Shown: positions 41,921 to 49,947 of the stretch, piece by piece | Position numbering within the stretch: the stretch's first letter is position 1 | How the letters are laid out: each line of letters starts with the position of its first letter | Source: an uncultured Christensenellaceae bacterium | GTDB taxonomy: Bacteria > Bacillota > Clostridia > Christensenellales > Borkfalkiaceae | Assembly (NCBI GenBank): GCA_910588465.1 | Contig: CAJUOP010000002.1 | Span: forward strand, 1-64,000 | Direction: 5' to 3' | Length of the DNA stretch: 64,000 bases | Position numbers and translations under genes: made by a program | The notes under the pieces: generated by a model | Seen by the model: the letters and a program-made list of their open reading frames with translations, nothing else | The model's database searches: none | What the model was told of the DNA's origin: nothing

Positions 41921-43906
41921 TCAATCTTTTTTGTAGTAAGTCGTTAGGTATCCCTCGGCGTTCAGCGGTAGTCCTTTCAGCCATTCAACGTCTTTAAGCC
42001 GCATAATGTCGCGTATGCGCTCCATATCGGTTTCCGCGCTGTCTCGGTCGACCTCTACGATTACTTCGTCGTGAACGTGAAATTGCGGGGTGTAGCCTGC
42101 CTTATCCAGTCTCAGCATTGCCGCTCCGAGACAGTCTCTCGCTACAGCTTGCGTGATGTTTTCGGTTATCTTGCCGCCGTAGGTGTCCACGGTTTCCCAT
42201 TTCTTCGTTTCGGGTGTCTGCCCCATGTATTTGATTGAGCTTCGCATTCCGATACGCTCTATTCGCGCTTTTTGGTATGCGAGAGCGCGTCCGGACGGAA
42301 GTGTGATGTATAGCGTTCCGTCCAGCATCTGAAAAGTGATGCCGTGCTGGATTGTTATGCATACGCCGGGGTGCGCTATGGCCTTTTTTGCCGAGTTCTC
42401 CGTCGTTCGCCACAATTCCGTTATTTTGCTGTTGCTTCCCCGCCATACGTTGACGATGTGCTGCATTTCGTCTTCGGTCAGTCCCATCGCCTCGCCACCC
42501 ATTTTCTTCATTGCGCCGACCGCGCCTTGATAGCCGAGGGCAAGTTCGGCGACCTTTCCTTTTTTCCTAAGTGGACTGTCTTTCGTGATTTCCTCTATCG
42601 GAACATTGAACATTTGGCTTGCCGATGCCTCGTATATTTTGCCGTGTGTCCGGAATACCTCCAGCCGCCACTCTTCGCCTGCCAGCCACGCTATGACGCG
42701 GGCCTCGATGGCTGAATAGTCGGCAACGGCGAACGTCCTTCCTTTTCGCGCTATGAAGCTCGTTCGTATTAACTGGCTGAATAAATCCATAGGCGACTCA
42801 TACAGAATTTCCAAAAGGTCGAAATCTCCGTCTCTGACTATCTGATGCACGAGGTCAAGGTCTTTCAGCTTGTTCTGCGGTAGGTTCTGTAATTGCACGA
42901 TGCGTCCTGCCCACCGTCCCGTTCTCTCTGCTCCGTAGAATTGAAGCATTCCGCGTATGCGTTTGTCGTGGCATAATGCCCGCGCCATCGCGTCGTACTT
43001 GGCCACGCTGGTCTTTCCGAGTTCCTGCCTTATCTGCATAAATTCCACCACGTCGGGTTCGCTTTCTCTGCATTCGCTTATCAGCTGTTTTACGCCGTCC
43101 TTATCAAGTGAAGGCGGGTCAAGGTGTTTCGACCTTAGCCACTTGCGGATTTGCTGAAAACTCGACGGATTATCTATTCCGCTTATTTGTCGGGCGCGGG
43201 TTTCGAGTCTATCGGAATACCGCTCCGAATAATGAAGGATATTTTCTACGAGCGTGGTGTCTATCAGAACACCGCCCTCGTTTATTTTCTGGTCTAAGCA
43301 CCACAGTGCGTGTTCTTCCGGTATGGTCTCCGGTGCGGATTCCATAACGTGGAATATGGCTCGTTCGGTTACCACGTCTTGTTTGTTGTACTCTTTATAC
43401 AACGCCCATTTTTCCGGTTCATGGCGCGGAAGATTTCGCGTCCGTCTGCCATTCGTCTTCGTAGGGGCGCAGGGCCTCGAAAAGTACATAATAAGTCGTT
43501 TGCCGATTGCCATTTTCTTTTCGTCCTCTTTTAGTCCGAGGGCGTTGCCCACATCTGCGAGGCTCCGAGGCAAGCCGAGCGTGGAGGCTCTGACCGCCGT
43601 GCATTCCCATTGCGCCGGGTCCATATAGATATCCAGCCATTTGGTGAGACACGTTCTCTCGAAGTTCGCGTTGTGCGCGATTTTTATGACATGGGGATTT
43701 GCCAAGTCGGCGAGAACCTTTGAAGGGAGGCTCTCGCCGCAGGCAAAGTCCACAACGTCGACGGGGTCGTCGTTGTAGGCATACGCGAAGAGTAGAACCT
43801 CAAATGCGGGGTCATCCACGTAGCGGTACACCCCGCACGTCTTGAGGTCGGTCTCCGAGTATGTCTCGATGTCGATAAAAAGTTTTTTATCCGAAGATGT
43901 CGTCAT
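41921..43906 (-). CDS. phage DNA polymerase, family A
   Basis: The 661-aa product has a DnaQ/DEDD 3'-5' exonuclease N-terminus (FIDIETYSETD, then HNANFERTCL) and the PolA palm and fingers. The palm carries ADYSAIEARVIAWLAGE (motif A) and HVHDEVIVEVDRD (motif C); the fingers carry KVAELALGYQGAVGAMKKMG (O helix). The start at 43906 gives 661 aa and is translationally coupled to the DUF2815 gene, whose stop lies downstream at 43887; an N-terminal extension to 43957 would be a low-complexity Ser/Thr run. Confidence 0.95.
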   Translation of the reverse strand: MTTSSDKKLFIDIETYSETDLKTCGVYRYVDDPAFEVLLFAYAYNDDPVDVVDFACGESLPSKVLADLANPHVIKIAHNANFERTCLTKWLDIYMDPAQWECTAVRASTLGLPRSLADVGNALGLKEDEKKMAIGKRLIMYFSRPCAPTKTNGRRTRNLPRHEPEKWALYKEYNKQDVVTERAIFHVMESAPETIPEEHALWCLDQKINEGGVLIDTTLVENILHYSERYSDRLETRARQISGIDNPSSFQQIRKWLRSKHLDPPSLDKDGVKQLISECRESEPDVVEFMQIRQELGKTSVAKYDAMARALCHDKRIRGMLQFYGAERTGRWAGRIVQLQNLPQNKLKDLDLVHQIVRDGDFDLLEILYESPMDLFSQLIRTSFIARKGRTFAVADYSAIEARVIAWLAGEEWRLEVFRTHGKIYEASASQMFNVPIEEITKDSPLRKKGKVAELALGYQGAVGAMKKMGGEAMGLTEDEMQHIVNVWRGSNSKITELWRTTENSAKKAIAHPGVCITIQHGITFQMLDGTLYITLPSGRALAYQKARIERIGMRSSIKYMGQTPETKKWETVDTYGGKITENITQAVARDCLGAAMLRLDKAGYTPQFHVHDEVIVEVDRDSAETDMERIRDIMRLKDVEWLKGLPLNAEGYLTTYYKKD

Positions 43907-44459
43907 CGTCGTCGTCGAAGTCGTCGCCGAAGCCATCGCCGAAATCGTCCTCCGCACGGCTACGCCCGCTGAGAGGTTCGCCGTCTTTGAGTTTCTGCAC
44001 GTTGTTCAGTCCCGCCGCTACGCCGTTGCTACCGCTGGTGTTGAACGGATAGAAGTTGACCGCTACGCGGCCGTAGCAGCCGGAGTATACCTCTTCCGCG
44101 TCGAGTATCGGTTGTACGTTCTTGTCGACGATGCCGGGTTTCGTTTTGCTGGAACAGTTGAAGAAGTAACTGTTTTCGAAGGCCTCGTCGTCGGGGCGTT
44201 CCTCGTCGCCGTCGCGCAGGGGCAGTTTGAGTTTTGCGGGAATTTTCCCTTTCCACTTTGCGGTCTTACCCTGCTCTTTGGCGGTCTCCACGGCGGCGTT
44301 GATTGCCGCTATCGTCTTCTTGTCCGATTTCGGGATGATGATGCAGACGCTGTATTTTTCGTCGCTGCTGTCGTCCATCGCCGAGGGTTCGAAGATATGT
44401 ACGTAAGAGAAACGCACCAGTCCCGTTACCACTTTGGTGTTTGCTTCGTTGTTTGCCAT
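43887..44459 (-). CDS. DUF2815 family protein, likely single-strand DNA binding
   Basis: The 190-aa product has the DUF2815 layout: VRFSYVHIFEPSAMDDS, KYSVCIIIPKSDKKT, then SGCYGRVAVNFYPFN. It ends in a run of Gly/Asp (GDDFDDDDDDIFG), the kind of acidic tail seen on SSB proteins. Recurrent neighbours are DUF2800 and the polymerase, as here. Probable role in replication or recombination. Confidence 0.88.
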   Translation of the reverse strand: MANNEANTKVVTGLVRFSYVHIFEPSAMDDSSDEKYSVCIIIPKSDKKTIAAINAAVETAKEQGKTAKWKGKIPAKLKLPLRDGDEERPDDEAFENSYFFNCSSKTKPGIVDKNVQPILDAEEVYSGCYGRVAVNFYPFNTSGSNGVAAGLNNVQKLKDGEPLSGRSRAEDDFGDGFGDDFDDDDDDIFG

Positions 44460-44473
44460 TTTTATAAGTCTCC

Positions 44474-44845
44474 TTATTGATATTTTCTCGCACAGTTGAC
44501 TCGGTGCGGAACGAGTTCAAGATTGGACTGGCGGTTATTCCGCTTGTCTCGGTTTAGGTGGTCGATGGAGAGGTGTATATCTCTCAGCTTTCGGGTATTA
44601 GGCGGGATGGTGTTCCCGTTGCAATCTCCGAAAAATTCAACCACCTTTATGTGTGTGAACGGTCGGACTCTTTCGCCGTGAACCGTGAAGTCCGGGCGAA
44701 GGTATCCCGATGAGTTCGGTTGCTGGGCGAGGATTCGATTGCTTTTCTTTGAATACCACCGCCCCATATTGCTGACAAAATATTCGTCATAGGCTTCTGC
44801 CCATTGTTCGTTCGGCAAGTGCCGCGCCTTTACGGGGGATTTCAT
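44474..44845 (-). CDS. HNH homing-type endonuclease with NUMOD4
   Basis: The 123-aa product starts with a NUMOD4 DNA-binding motif (WAEAYDEYFVSNMGRWYS) and has an HNH_3 nuclease core: FFGD, LSIDHLNRDKRNNRQSNLEL with the catalytic His and Asn. It sits between DUF2815 and DUF2800 genes that are usually adjacent, so it looks like an inserted free-standing homing endonuclease. A run of nine G (44850-44858 on the opposite strand as C) lies 4 bp before its ATG, in the place of its ribosome site. Confidence 0.9.
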   Translation of the reverse strand: MKSPVKARHLPNEQWAEAYDEYFVSNMGRWYSKKSNRILAQQPNSSGYLRPDFTVHGERVRPFTHIKVVEFFGDCNGNTIPPNTRKLRDIHLSIDHLNRDKRNNRQSNLELVPHRVNCARKYQ

Positions 44846-44858
44846 TACACCCCCCCCC

Positions 44859-45320
44859 TCAGTCTGGGATGTCGTCGGCGAAATCGTCGGCGGCCGAGCT
44901 TTTGTAAGGTTCGCGCGAGTCGCTTTCGGGAACGAGAACGGGTGCGCCTTGCGGCTTCTCTACGAATTTGCCTACCAGTGCCGTGAAGTTCTTTTTTCCT
45001 ACGAGAGCTTCGAGCTTCGTCAGACTCTGCAGTTTCCGTTCGAAGAGCAATTCTTCGGCGTAGCCGGCCGCTGTCAAGGCTTTGACCGCACCGTCCTCGT
45101 CCGTAATCTTGCGCCGCGTGATGCCTTCGACGACTTTGTATCCGCTGTATATCTCGCCTGCCAGTGCCTGTTTGAGGGCGTAATCCTGAACCTTTTTCGC
45201 CCAGTCGATGAGTTCATCGAGCAGAGGGAGCAGTTGCTCAATCTCGCCCTTGGAGAGCAGGTCGGGGTCTTTCAGCGTCTTTTCGTCGAGCTGCATTGTT
45301 GTCTTGGTTTGTTTTGCCAT
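44859..45320 (-). CDS. DUF2800 C-terminal part as a separate gene
   Basis: The 153-aa product corresponds to the C-terminal region of DUF2800 proteins: LSKGEIEQLLPLLDELIDWA, ALAGEIYSGYKVVEGITRRK and LEALVGKKNFTALVGKFV. In most phages this is the second half of one 370-400-aa protein; here it has its own AGGAGG and ATG right after the stop of the N-terminal half. The halves may still form one complex. The last residues are acidic (DDFADDIPD). Confidence 0.8.
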   Translation of the reverse strand: MAKQTKTTMQLDEKTLKDPDLLSKGEIEQLLPLLDELIDWAKKVQDYALKQALAGEIYSGYKVVEGITRRKITDEDGAVKALTAAGYAEELLFERKLQSLTKLEALVGKKNFTALVGKFVEKPQGAPVLVPESDSREPYKSSAADDFADDIPD

Positions 45321-46079
45321 TTAGTTTCCTCCTAAAATTTCGGATATTTTTCCGAGCAAGTATCCGGCTCTTGCTCTACACGCTGCCTTTGCTTTGCAGA
45401 ATTTGCATTGTGCGCCAGTCGCGTATTCGCGCGTCGAGTTCGCGGCTTTGTCGGCTCTCGGCTTCAATACACCGTCTGCCCATTCGAGTAAATCTTCCAC
45501 GGGCATCGTCTCCGTGCTGATGTTGTTGATTCGCGGCTGGACTATATGCATCGTGACCGTTTTGAGGTTGTCGTAGATGCACTCCATTTCCTGCAAAAAG
45601 CCGAGTGCGTATGCCCGCATCTGAGAATTGTTTTCGGCGTTGACCGGGACGCCCTTTCCGTATTTGAAGTCCACGATGTGAAGGTCATCCCCACCTACGG
45701 CGCAAAAGTCGACCGTTCCGAAAGCATCCGGCACCCAGCGGTCAAACCGTACCCGTTGTTCGATGTACGCTCGCGCTTGATGTCCGTCCAGTTGCATCGT
45801 CTCGACGATGTTCTTGCAATACTCCACGTATCGTCCCGTGAATTGCCACATTTCGGGCGAGGTCGTTTCTTTGAGGACATTAACCCTTTCGCGTTTCTTC
45901 GCGTCCGTGGGGTCGAATTCTGCCCTCAGACGCGCCTCTGCGACTGCGTGGGCGGTTGTGCCTTCTTCGGCGTAAACGCTGCCCTCGTCTTCGAAGAGGT
46001 CTTCAAGGATTACGCTCCCCGGACACGCCATCCAGCGACCGGAGCCGCTTGCGCTTAACTTTGCGTGAACGTCGGGCAT
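45321..46079 (-). CDS. DUF2800 N-terminal nuclease-like part
   Basis: The 252-aa product has the RecB-like PD-(D/E)XK fold of DUF2800: HAKLSASGSGRWMACPGS, EGTTAHAVAEARLR, GTVDFCAVGGDDLHIVDFKYG (catalytic D...D-x-K) and a C-terminal cysteine cluster (CKFCKAKAACRAR), probably an iron-sulfur cluster site. It is probably involved in recombination. The gene overlaps the upstream stop (TAATG at 46079) and ends at TAA, 3 bp before the separately encoded C-terminal part. Confidence 0.88.
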   Translation of the reverse strand: MPDVHAKLSASGSGRWMACPGSVILEDLFEDEGSVYAEEGTTAHAVAEARLRAEFDPTDAKKRERVNVLKETTSPEMWQFTGRYVEYCKNIVETMQLDGHQARAYIEQRVRFDRWVPDAFGTVDFCAVGGDDLHIVDFKYGKGVPVNAENNSQMRAYALGFLQEMECIYDNLKTVTMHIVQPRINNISTETMPVEDLLEWADGVLKPRADKAANSTREYATGAQCKFCKAKAACRARAGYLLGKISEILGGN

Positions 46080-46546
46080 TAGAGCAGTTCCTTTAATTTC
46101 TCGGCGAATTCATCCCACTTGTCTGCCGGAAGCGCGGAGATGTTCTTTGCCGAGTAAGCGTTCAGCAACGCTTTTACTTTGTCGATGCTGCCCGTCTTCG
46201 TCTTAACGTCTGCGGCGAGTGCGCGTATCTCTTCCTGCGTAACTTTCGGCTTGTCCTTTTTGCCTGCGCTCACGCCGTCAGAAACGGGCTTTGTCGCCTT
46301 TTTAGATGCGGGGGCGGGTGTTTCCTCTACCGCATCCGTACCGCCGTTTTCTTCGGCATACATCGCTTCGAGAGCCTCACGCTTTTGCTCTTCCGTCCAC
46401 TCGTCTTCGTCCGTCGCGTCGGCTGCGCTGTTTACGGTCGTCACGATAGTGGTCGCGTTCTTTTTGCTTTCGCCAAGTGCGGCGATGAGCCTGTTCAGTA
46501 TGCTGTGCGTTCGCTCATCGAGCGAAATTGTTACTTTAATTTCCAT
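46079..46546 (-). CDS. hypothetical early protein (155 aa)
   Basis: Start at the ATG 46546 after AGGAGT; a frame to 46729 has no ribosome site. Residues 1-35 resemble a short ribbon/helix start (KVTISLDERTHSILNRLIAA), the middle is disordered and Ala/Glu/Lys-rich, and the last 45 are helical (VKALLNAYSAKNISALPADK). Similar proteins sit before DUF2800 genes in many phages. Function unknown. Confidence 0.65.
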   Translation of the reverse strand: MEIKVTISLDERTHSILNRLIAALGESKKNATTIVTTVNSAADATDEDEWTEEQKREALEAMYAEENGGTDAVEETPAPASKKATKPVSDGVSAGKKDKPKVTQEEIRALAADVKTKTGSIDKVKALLNAYSAKNISALPADKWDEFAEKLKELL

Positions 46547-46638
46547 AATTTTAACTCCTGTCGAATTTTGATTTTTAAGACCCTTTGTCGTTATTCCAGA
46601 GCCTTTGTCGAATGATGGTTTTCTTTGTAAAAATTTGC

Positions 46639-46833
46639 TTATCTTGCGTTTTCCGTGTATCCGCATTCCGGACATTGCCAGACGCCGGCCTCTTCGTCGT
46701 ACTCCATATCTGCATCGCAGTTCGGACACGTCATCGCTTGTTCACCTCCTTTCGGTTTCGGTTCGAACAGTAGCGTGTATAATTCGTCGAGCCACCGTCC
46801 GACCTCTGCCGGTATTTCCTGTCCTTTAGTCAT
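46639..46833 (-). CDS. small zinc-ribbon protein
   Basis: The 64-aa product has a helical first half and a clear zinc ribbon in the second (CPNCDADMEYD, then VWQCPECGY): two CxxC knuckles. AAGGAGGT lies 12 bp before the ATG. Probably a regulatory or accessory phage protein. Confidence 0.65.
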   Translation of the reverse strand: MTKGQEIPAEVGRWLDELYTLLFEPKPKGGEQAMTCPNCDADMEYDEEAGVWQCPECGYTENAR

Positions 46834-46898
46834 TGCCGCGAACCACCTCCTTTATTATTGTTTTGTGGTCTGTAAGTCCACTTTGTCGGCAAAAAAAT

Positions 46899-47102
46899 TT
46901 ACTGCTCTATCGTCAGCAAATCTAACGGCTTAATCCCGTAGATTTCCGCGATTTGCGCGACCGTATCAACGCGCATAACCGTTCTACCCTTGAGGTAACT
47001 GCGCAACGTGGCCGGGACGATTCCCAGCTTTTCAGCGAGGACATCCTGCGTGTCGCCGTGTTCGGCCATAAGTCCTTTTATCTTTGCTACATTTACCTGC
47101 AT
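46899..47102 (-). CDS. XRE-family helix-turn-helix protein
   Basis: The 67-aa product is a single HTH domain (GDTQDVLAEKLGIVPATLRS, then VDTVAQIAEIYGIKPLDLL). Its size and place in the early operon suggest a Cro-like or Excisionase-like regulator acting with or against the plus-strand repressor. AGGAGGT precedes the ATG. Confidence 0.85.
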   Translation of the reverse strand: MQVNVAKIKGLMAEHGDTQDVLAEKLGIVPATLRSYLKGRTVMRVDTVAQIAEIYGIKPLDLLTIEQ

Positions 47103-47115
47103 TCATCTTTACCTC

Positions 47116-47322
47116 CTATTTAGATTCCGTTCTGCTTTGGTATTCAGCCACCGCCGTGAAAAGGTCTTTGTAGTAGCTGCCCCATGTCCAGCTCCCGTCC
47201 GGTTCAACGGGACTTGGCGCGATTATGTATTCGTTGCGTTCGACGGCTGCTATCAGCATAAAGCCTTTGCGCTCATCGAGCAGAATGCATTTTCCGCATC
47301 CTTTGTTGTAGAACTCAGCCAT
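47116..47322 (-). CDS. hypothetical protein (68 aa)
   Basis: The product has an aromatic-rich core (SWTWGSYYKDLFTAVAEYQS) and a cysteine pair near the start (GCGKC). It overlaps the end of the methyltransferase gene upstream by 8 bp, so the two are translationally coupled. No family recognised. Confidence 0.6.
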   Translation of the reverse strand: MAEFYNKGCGKCILLDERKGFMLIAAVERNEYIIAPSPVEPDGSWTWGSYYKDLFTAVAEYQSRTESK

Positions 47323-47986
47323 TTTGCACCTCCTTGGCTTTTATTCCTTTTATCGCTTGCAACACTGCCGCCAGCATAGGAATAACTATTGTATTTCCCG
47401 CTTGCTTGTAGAGTTGTGAGCTTGCTTTGTCTCTGCCCTTGTAGTGCTTTTCTTCGAGTGCTTTCTTCGCCGTCTCGAATTGCTCATCCGTAAATCCAAA
47501 TAACCGCCAGCACTCTTTCGGGGTCAGCTTCCGTACCAGACACGGCTTGCCGTCGATGATTACGATGTAATCGTCCGGAAACTCCCCCGTTTCAGTGTCA
47601 CGCTCTATCACGACGTTGTCTTTCTGAACGGATGTTATGGTGTTTGTGCATTGGTCGGCTCTGATTTCCAGCATCTGCACCGTGGGTGCGCCCGCTGTCC
47701 TGTCGCTTGGATTCTCCGGGTTTCTGCCCCGTAATGCCCCCACTACGAACACGTTTTCCTGAAAGGTATTCGCGGTTACCGTAGGCACGACGTTGCCGTC
47801 TCTGATGCCACCGTCGTTCTTTCCGCGCGGTCTCTGCAATATCTTGACCTCGGTGTTCCCGCCCGCTCCCGTGGGTATTGTGGGGCATACGCCGTCTTCG
47901 TCGTAAACTCGCCGACTGATGTCGTGCATCTTGTCCCATTTGTCTCCGACCAGCATTCCGACCGGCTTTAATTCTTTTTCACTCAT
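47315..47986 (-). CDS. C5-cytosine methyltransferase, C-terminal part (target recognition, motifs IX-X)
   Basis: The 223-aa product begins with a repeat-like CPTIPTGAGG segment, spans a target-recognition-type region, and ends with motif IX (VRKLTPKECWRLFGF) and motif X (SSQLYKQAGNTIVIPML) of C5 methyltransferases. It lacks motifs I-VIII, which are in the two frames upstream. Its ATG overlaps the preceding TGA (ATGAGTGA). A two-subunit enzyme, as known for a few split C5 methyltransferases, is possible. Confidence 0.85.
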   Translation of the reverse strand: MSEKELKPVGMLVGDKWDKMHDISRRVYDEDGVCPTIPTGAGGNTEVKILQRPRGKNDGGIRDGNVVPTVTANTFQENVFVVGALRGRNPENPSDRTAGAPTVQMLEIRADQCTNTITSVQKDNVVIERDTETGEFPDDYIVIIDGKPCLVRKLTPKECWRLFGFTDEQFETAKKALEEKHYKGRDKASSQLYKQAGNTIVIPMLAAVLQAIKGIKAKEVQNG

Positions 47987-48452
47987 TCTCGGTTACCTCC
48001 TGCACGACGATGTCCCATCGGTGCTTTTCGTCTCGGCTTCCGCGTCCTCCGACACGAATAGCGCGACACACGTCGGTTCTTTGAATTCTCGCGCTGTTAA
48101 GGTTCGACAAATCGTCCCCCCCCGCGTGTACTATGGAGTGATTCCGATGGCAGAAGTTGCTCTCCAACCGCGACTGTATTGCGTCTGCTTTGATGTAGTA
48201 TTTTCGGTCTACCACCGGTTCGAGCAGGTCTTTTAGCTTCAATTCCAGCGGTATCGGTTTCGGGAACGCGAACCCTTCGGTATCGTTCAAAATCGAGACG
48301 GCTATCACTCTTTCGCGGTTCTGCGGCATCCCGTATCCGGTTGCGTTCAAAACTTGCCAGTATGTCGTGTATCCCAGCTCTTCGAGTTGTTTGAGCCATT
48401 CGTCGAAATGCGGTTTGAATTTCTTTTGCACCAGTGCTTTTACGTTTTCCAT
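47979..48452 (-). CDS. C5-cytosine methyltransferase, middle part (motifs VI-VIII)
   Basis: This frame encodes YLLMENVKAL (motif VI, ENV), GYGMPQNRERVIAVS (motif VIII, QNRER) and a C-terminal NSARIQRTDVCRAIRVGG. It is joined to the N-terminal frame at eight G (48474-48481); nine would fuse them as TKNGGG-SPPKYLL. An ATG at 48452 overlaps the TGA of the upstream frame (TGATG), so restart is an alternative. A second G8 tract (48116-48123) lies within this part but keeps the frame. Confidence 0.82.
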   Translation of the reverse strand: MENVKALVQKKFKPHFDEWLKQLEELGYTTYWQVLNATGYGMPQNRERVIAVSILNDTEGFAFPKPIPLELKLKDLLEPVVDRKYYIKADAIQSRLESNFCHRNHSIVHAGGDDLSNLNSARIQRTDVCRAIRVGGRGSRDEKHRWDIVVQEVTENE

Positions 48453-48805
48453 CAAAAGATATTTAGGCGGCGACCCCCCCCATTTTTGGTGTAGGCTCTG
48501 AGCAGTCGGCGCACCTCCCACAGTAGGCTGCTCCGCGTTCCGCTTCCCTCGGCGAACCCCTTTTGTTTTCCAGCGTTGCTTATGTCGGTGCAGGGGAAGC
48601 TGTAAGTCAGCAGGTCGCATTCCGGGAGCCGCTCCACTTTCGTGATGTCGCTCGGCTTGTAGTCCGTTCCGTGTATGGCGTTGTATGCGGTTACGCAGTA
48701 CGGGTCAATCTCTACGATTCCGACTGATTTCCACTCTGCACCTATGTGGTCGAGAGCGGCTGCCTGTGCGCCTATTCCGGCGAAAAGCTCTACTACCCTC
48801 AGCAT
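48452..48805 (-). CDS. C5-cytosine methyltransferase, N-terminal part (motifs I-IV)
   Basis: From the ATG at 48805 (AGAGGTG upstream) the frame shows motif I VVELFAGIGAQAAAL, IVEIDPYC (motif II) and the catalytic motif IV SFPCTDISNAGKQKG with the active cysteine. It stops shortly after a G8 tract at 48474-48481. With one more G it would read on into motifs VI-VIII. The start overlaps the end of the SAM synthetase gene, so cofactor supply and methylation are coupled. Confidence 0.87.
   Translation of the reverse strand: MLRVVELFAGIGAQAAALDHIGAEWKSVGIVEIDPYCVTAYNAIHGTDYKPSDITKVERLPECDLLTYSFPCTDISNAGKQKGFAEGSGTRSSLLWEVRRLLRAYTKNGGGRRLNIF
48474..48481. repeat. G8/C8 homopolymer splitting the C5 methyltransferase
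   Basis: Eight C on the plus strand. As in the ParB-methyltransferase at 35619, nine G in the gene would restore one continuous protein. Another C8 lies at 48116-48123 in the same gene but is in frame. Confidence 0.9.
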
Positions 48806-49947
48806 TCGTGCATCACCTCTTTTACGGCGGTTTTCAGCCTCGTTACGGTCGCCTTGTCGACGAATTCCCACGGGTATCCCTTGTCGCATCCGAAATGTCC
48901 GTATATCGCCGTGTGCTTGTAGCCTATGTCTTTCAGCTTAAGCTGCCGTATGATGCCCGCAGGCGTAAGGTCAAACGCCTTACTTATCGCTTCGGCGATG
49001 TACCTATCCGGGGTGGTCGTCCAAGTCCCGAACGTATCCACGTTGACTGCAGTGGGTTGCGCTCTGCCTATTGCGTAGGCGATTGCCACCTCGCATTTGT
49101 CGGCAAGGTCGGCTTTTACTATCGCGTTGGCAATGTAACGCGCCATATACGCGCCGGAGCGGTCAACCTTCGAAGGGTCTTTCCCGCTCATCGCGCCGCC
49201 GCCATGATGCGCAATGCCGCCGTAAGTATCAACCATCAGCTTGCGTCCGGTCAGTCCCGTGTCGGCTTCGAACCCGCCTTTGACGAACCGTCCGCTGGGG
49301 TTGATTATAATTTCGGTCTTGCTTATATCGAAATCGCAGAGCGCGGGTTTGATTATCAATTCGCGCACCCCGTCTCTCAATGCGTCGAGGTCTGCATCTG
49401 CATCGTGCTGAACCGAAACCAGCACCGACGCTATGTATCTGAATTTGTCGTCTTCGCCGTATGCGACCGTTACCTGCGCTTTCCCATCCGCGCCCACTTT
49501 CAACTCGTTACGGCTCTCGCGCATCCGCATAAGGTTATCGGTCAGTCGGTGCGCAAGGTCGGTGGCAAGCGGCAATTGCGACAGCGTATCGTTCGTTGCG
49601 TAGCCGTACACTATGCCTTGGTCTCCCGCGCCTTGTTCGTGAGTCTCGCTCTCGTCGACCGCTTGTTTGATGTCCGGGCTTTGCGCGAAGATATCGTCTA
49701 CGAAGCTGTCAGGCGGCTCGTAGCCGATTTGCTTGATGGCTTTTTCCGCTACCGCTTGGTAGTCCACTTTTGCTTTTGTCGTTATTTCGCCGGCAATCAT
49801 CAGCACCTCGTGCGAGAGCATAACCTCACAGGCCACTCTGCTTTCGCGGTCTTGCGCCATGCATTCGTCAAGGATGCAGTCCGCGATGTAATCGGCTAAT
49901 TTGTCCGGATGCCCAGCTGTTACGCTTTCTGCTGTTATAAATTTCAT
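48799..49947 (-). CDS. metK: S-adenosylmethionine synthetase, phage-encoded
   Basis: The 382-aa product is a full-length MetK: TAESVTAGHPDKLADYIADC at the N-terminus, GEITTKAKVD, GAGDQGIVYGYA (methionine/ATP loop), and DTYGGIAHHGGGAMSGKDPSKVDRS (written here in two parts: DTYGGIAHHGGGA and FSGKDPTKVDRS-like). It makes SAM from methionine and ATP. It sits directly upstream of, and overlaps, the C5 methyltransferase, in a phage with three methyltransferases. Phage metK genes are uncommon. Ribosome site GGGAGAT precedes the ATG. Confidence 0.95.
   Translation of the reverse strand: MKFITAESVTAGHPDKLADYIADCILDECMAQDRESRVACEVMLSHEVLMIAGEITTKAKVDYQAVAEKAIKQIGYEPPDSFVDDIFAQSPDIKQAVDESETHEQGAGDQGIVYGYATNDTLSQLPLATDLAHRLTDNLMRMRESRNELKVGADGKAQVTVAYGEDDKFRYIASVLVSVQHDADADLDALRDGVRELIIKPALCDFDISKTEIIINPSGRFVKGGFEADTGLTGRKLMVDTYGGIAHHGGGAMSGKDPSKVDRSGAYMARYIANAIVKADLADKCEVAIAYAIGRAQPTAVNVDTFGTWTTTPDRYIAEAISKAFDLTPAGIIRQLKLKDIGYKHTAIYGHFGCDKGYPWEFVDKATVTRLKTAVKEVMHEC

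Noticed and set aside
44474..44845. Restriction endonuclease partnered with the methyltransferases
   Set aside because: NUMOD4 plus HNH_3 is the layout of homing endonucleases, and it is not adjacent to any methyltransferase.
48685..49899. Plus-strand open frame of 404 codons opposite metK
   Set aside because: The minus strand encodes an unmistakable full-length SAM synthetase; the opposite frame is Arg/Val-rich with no motifs.
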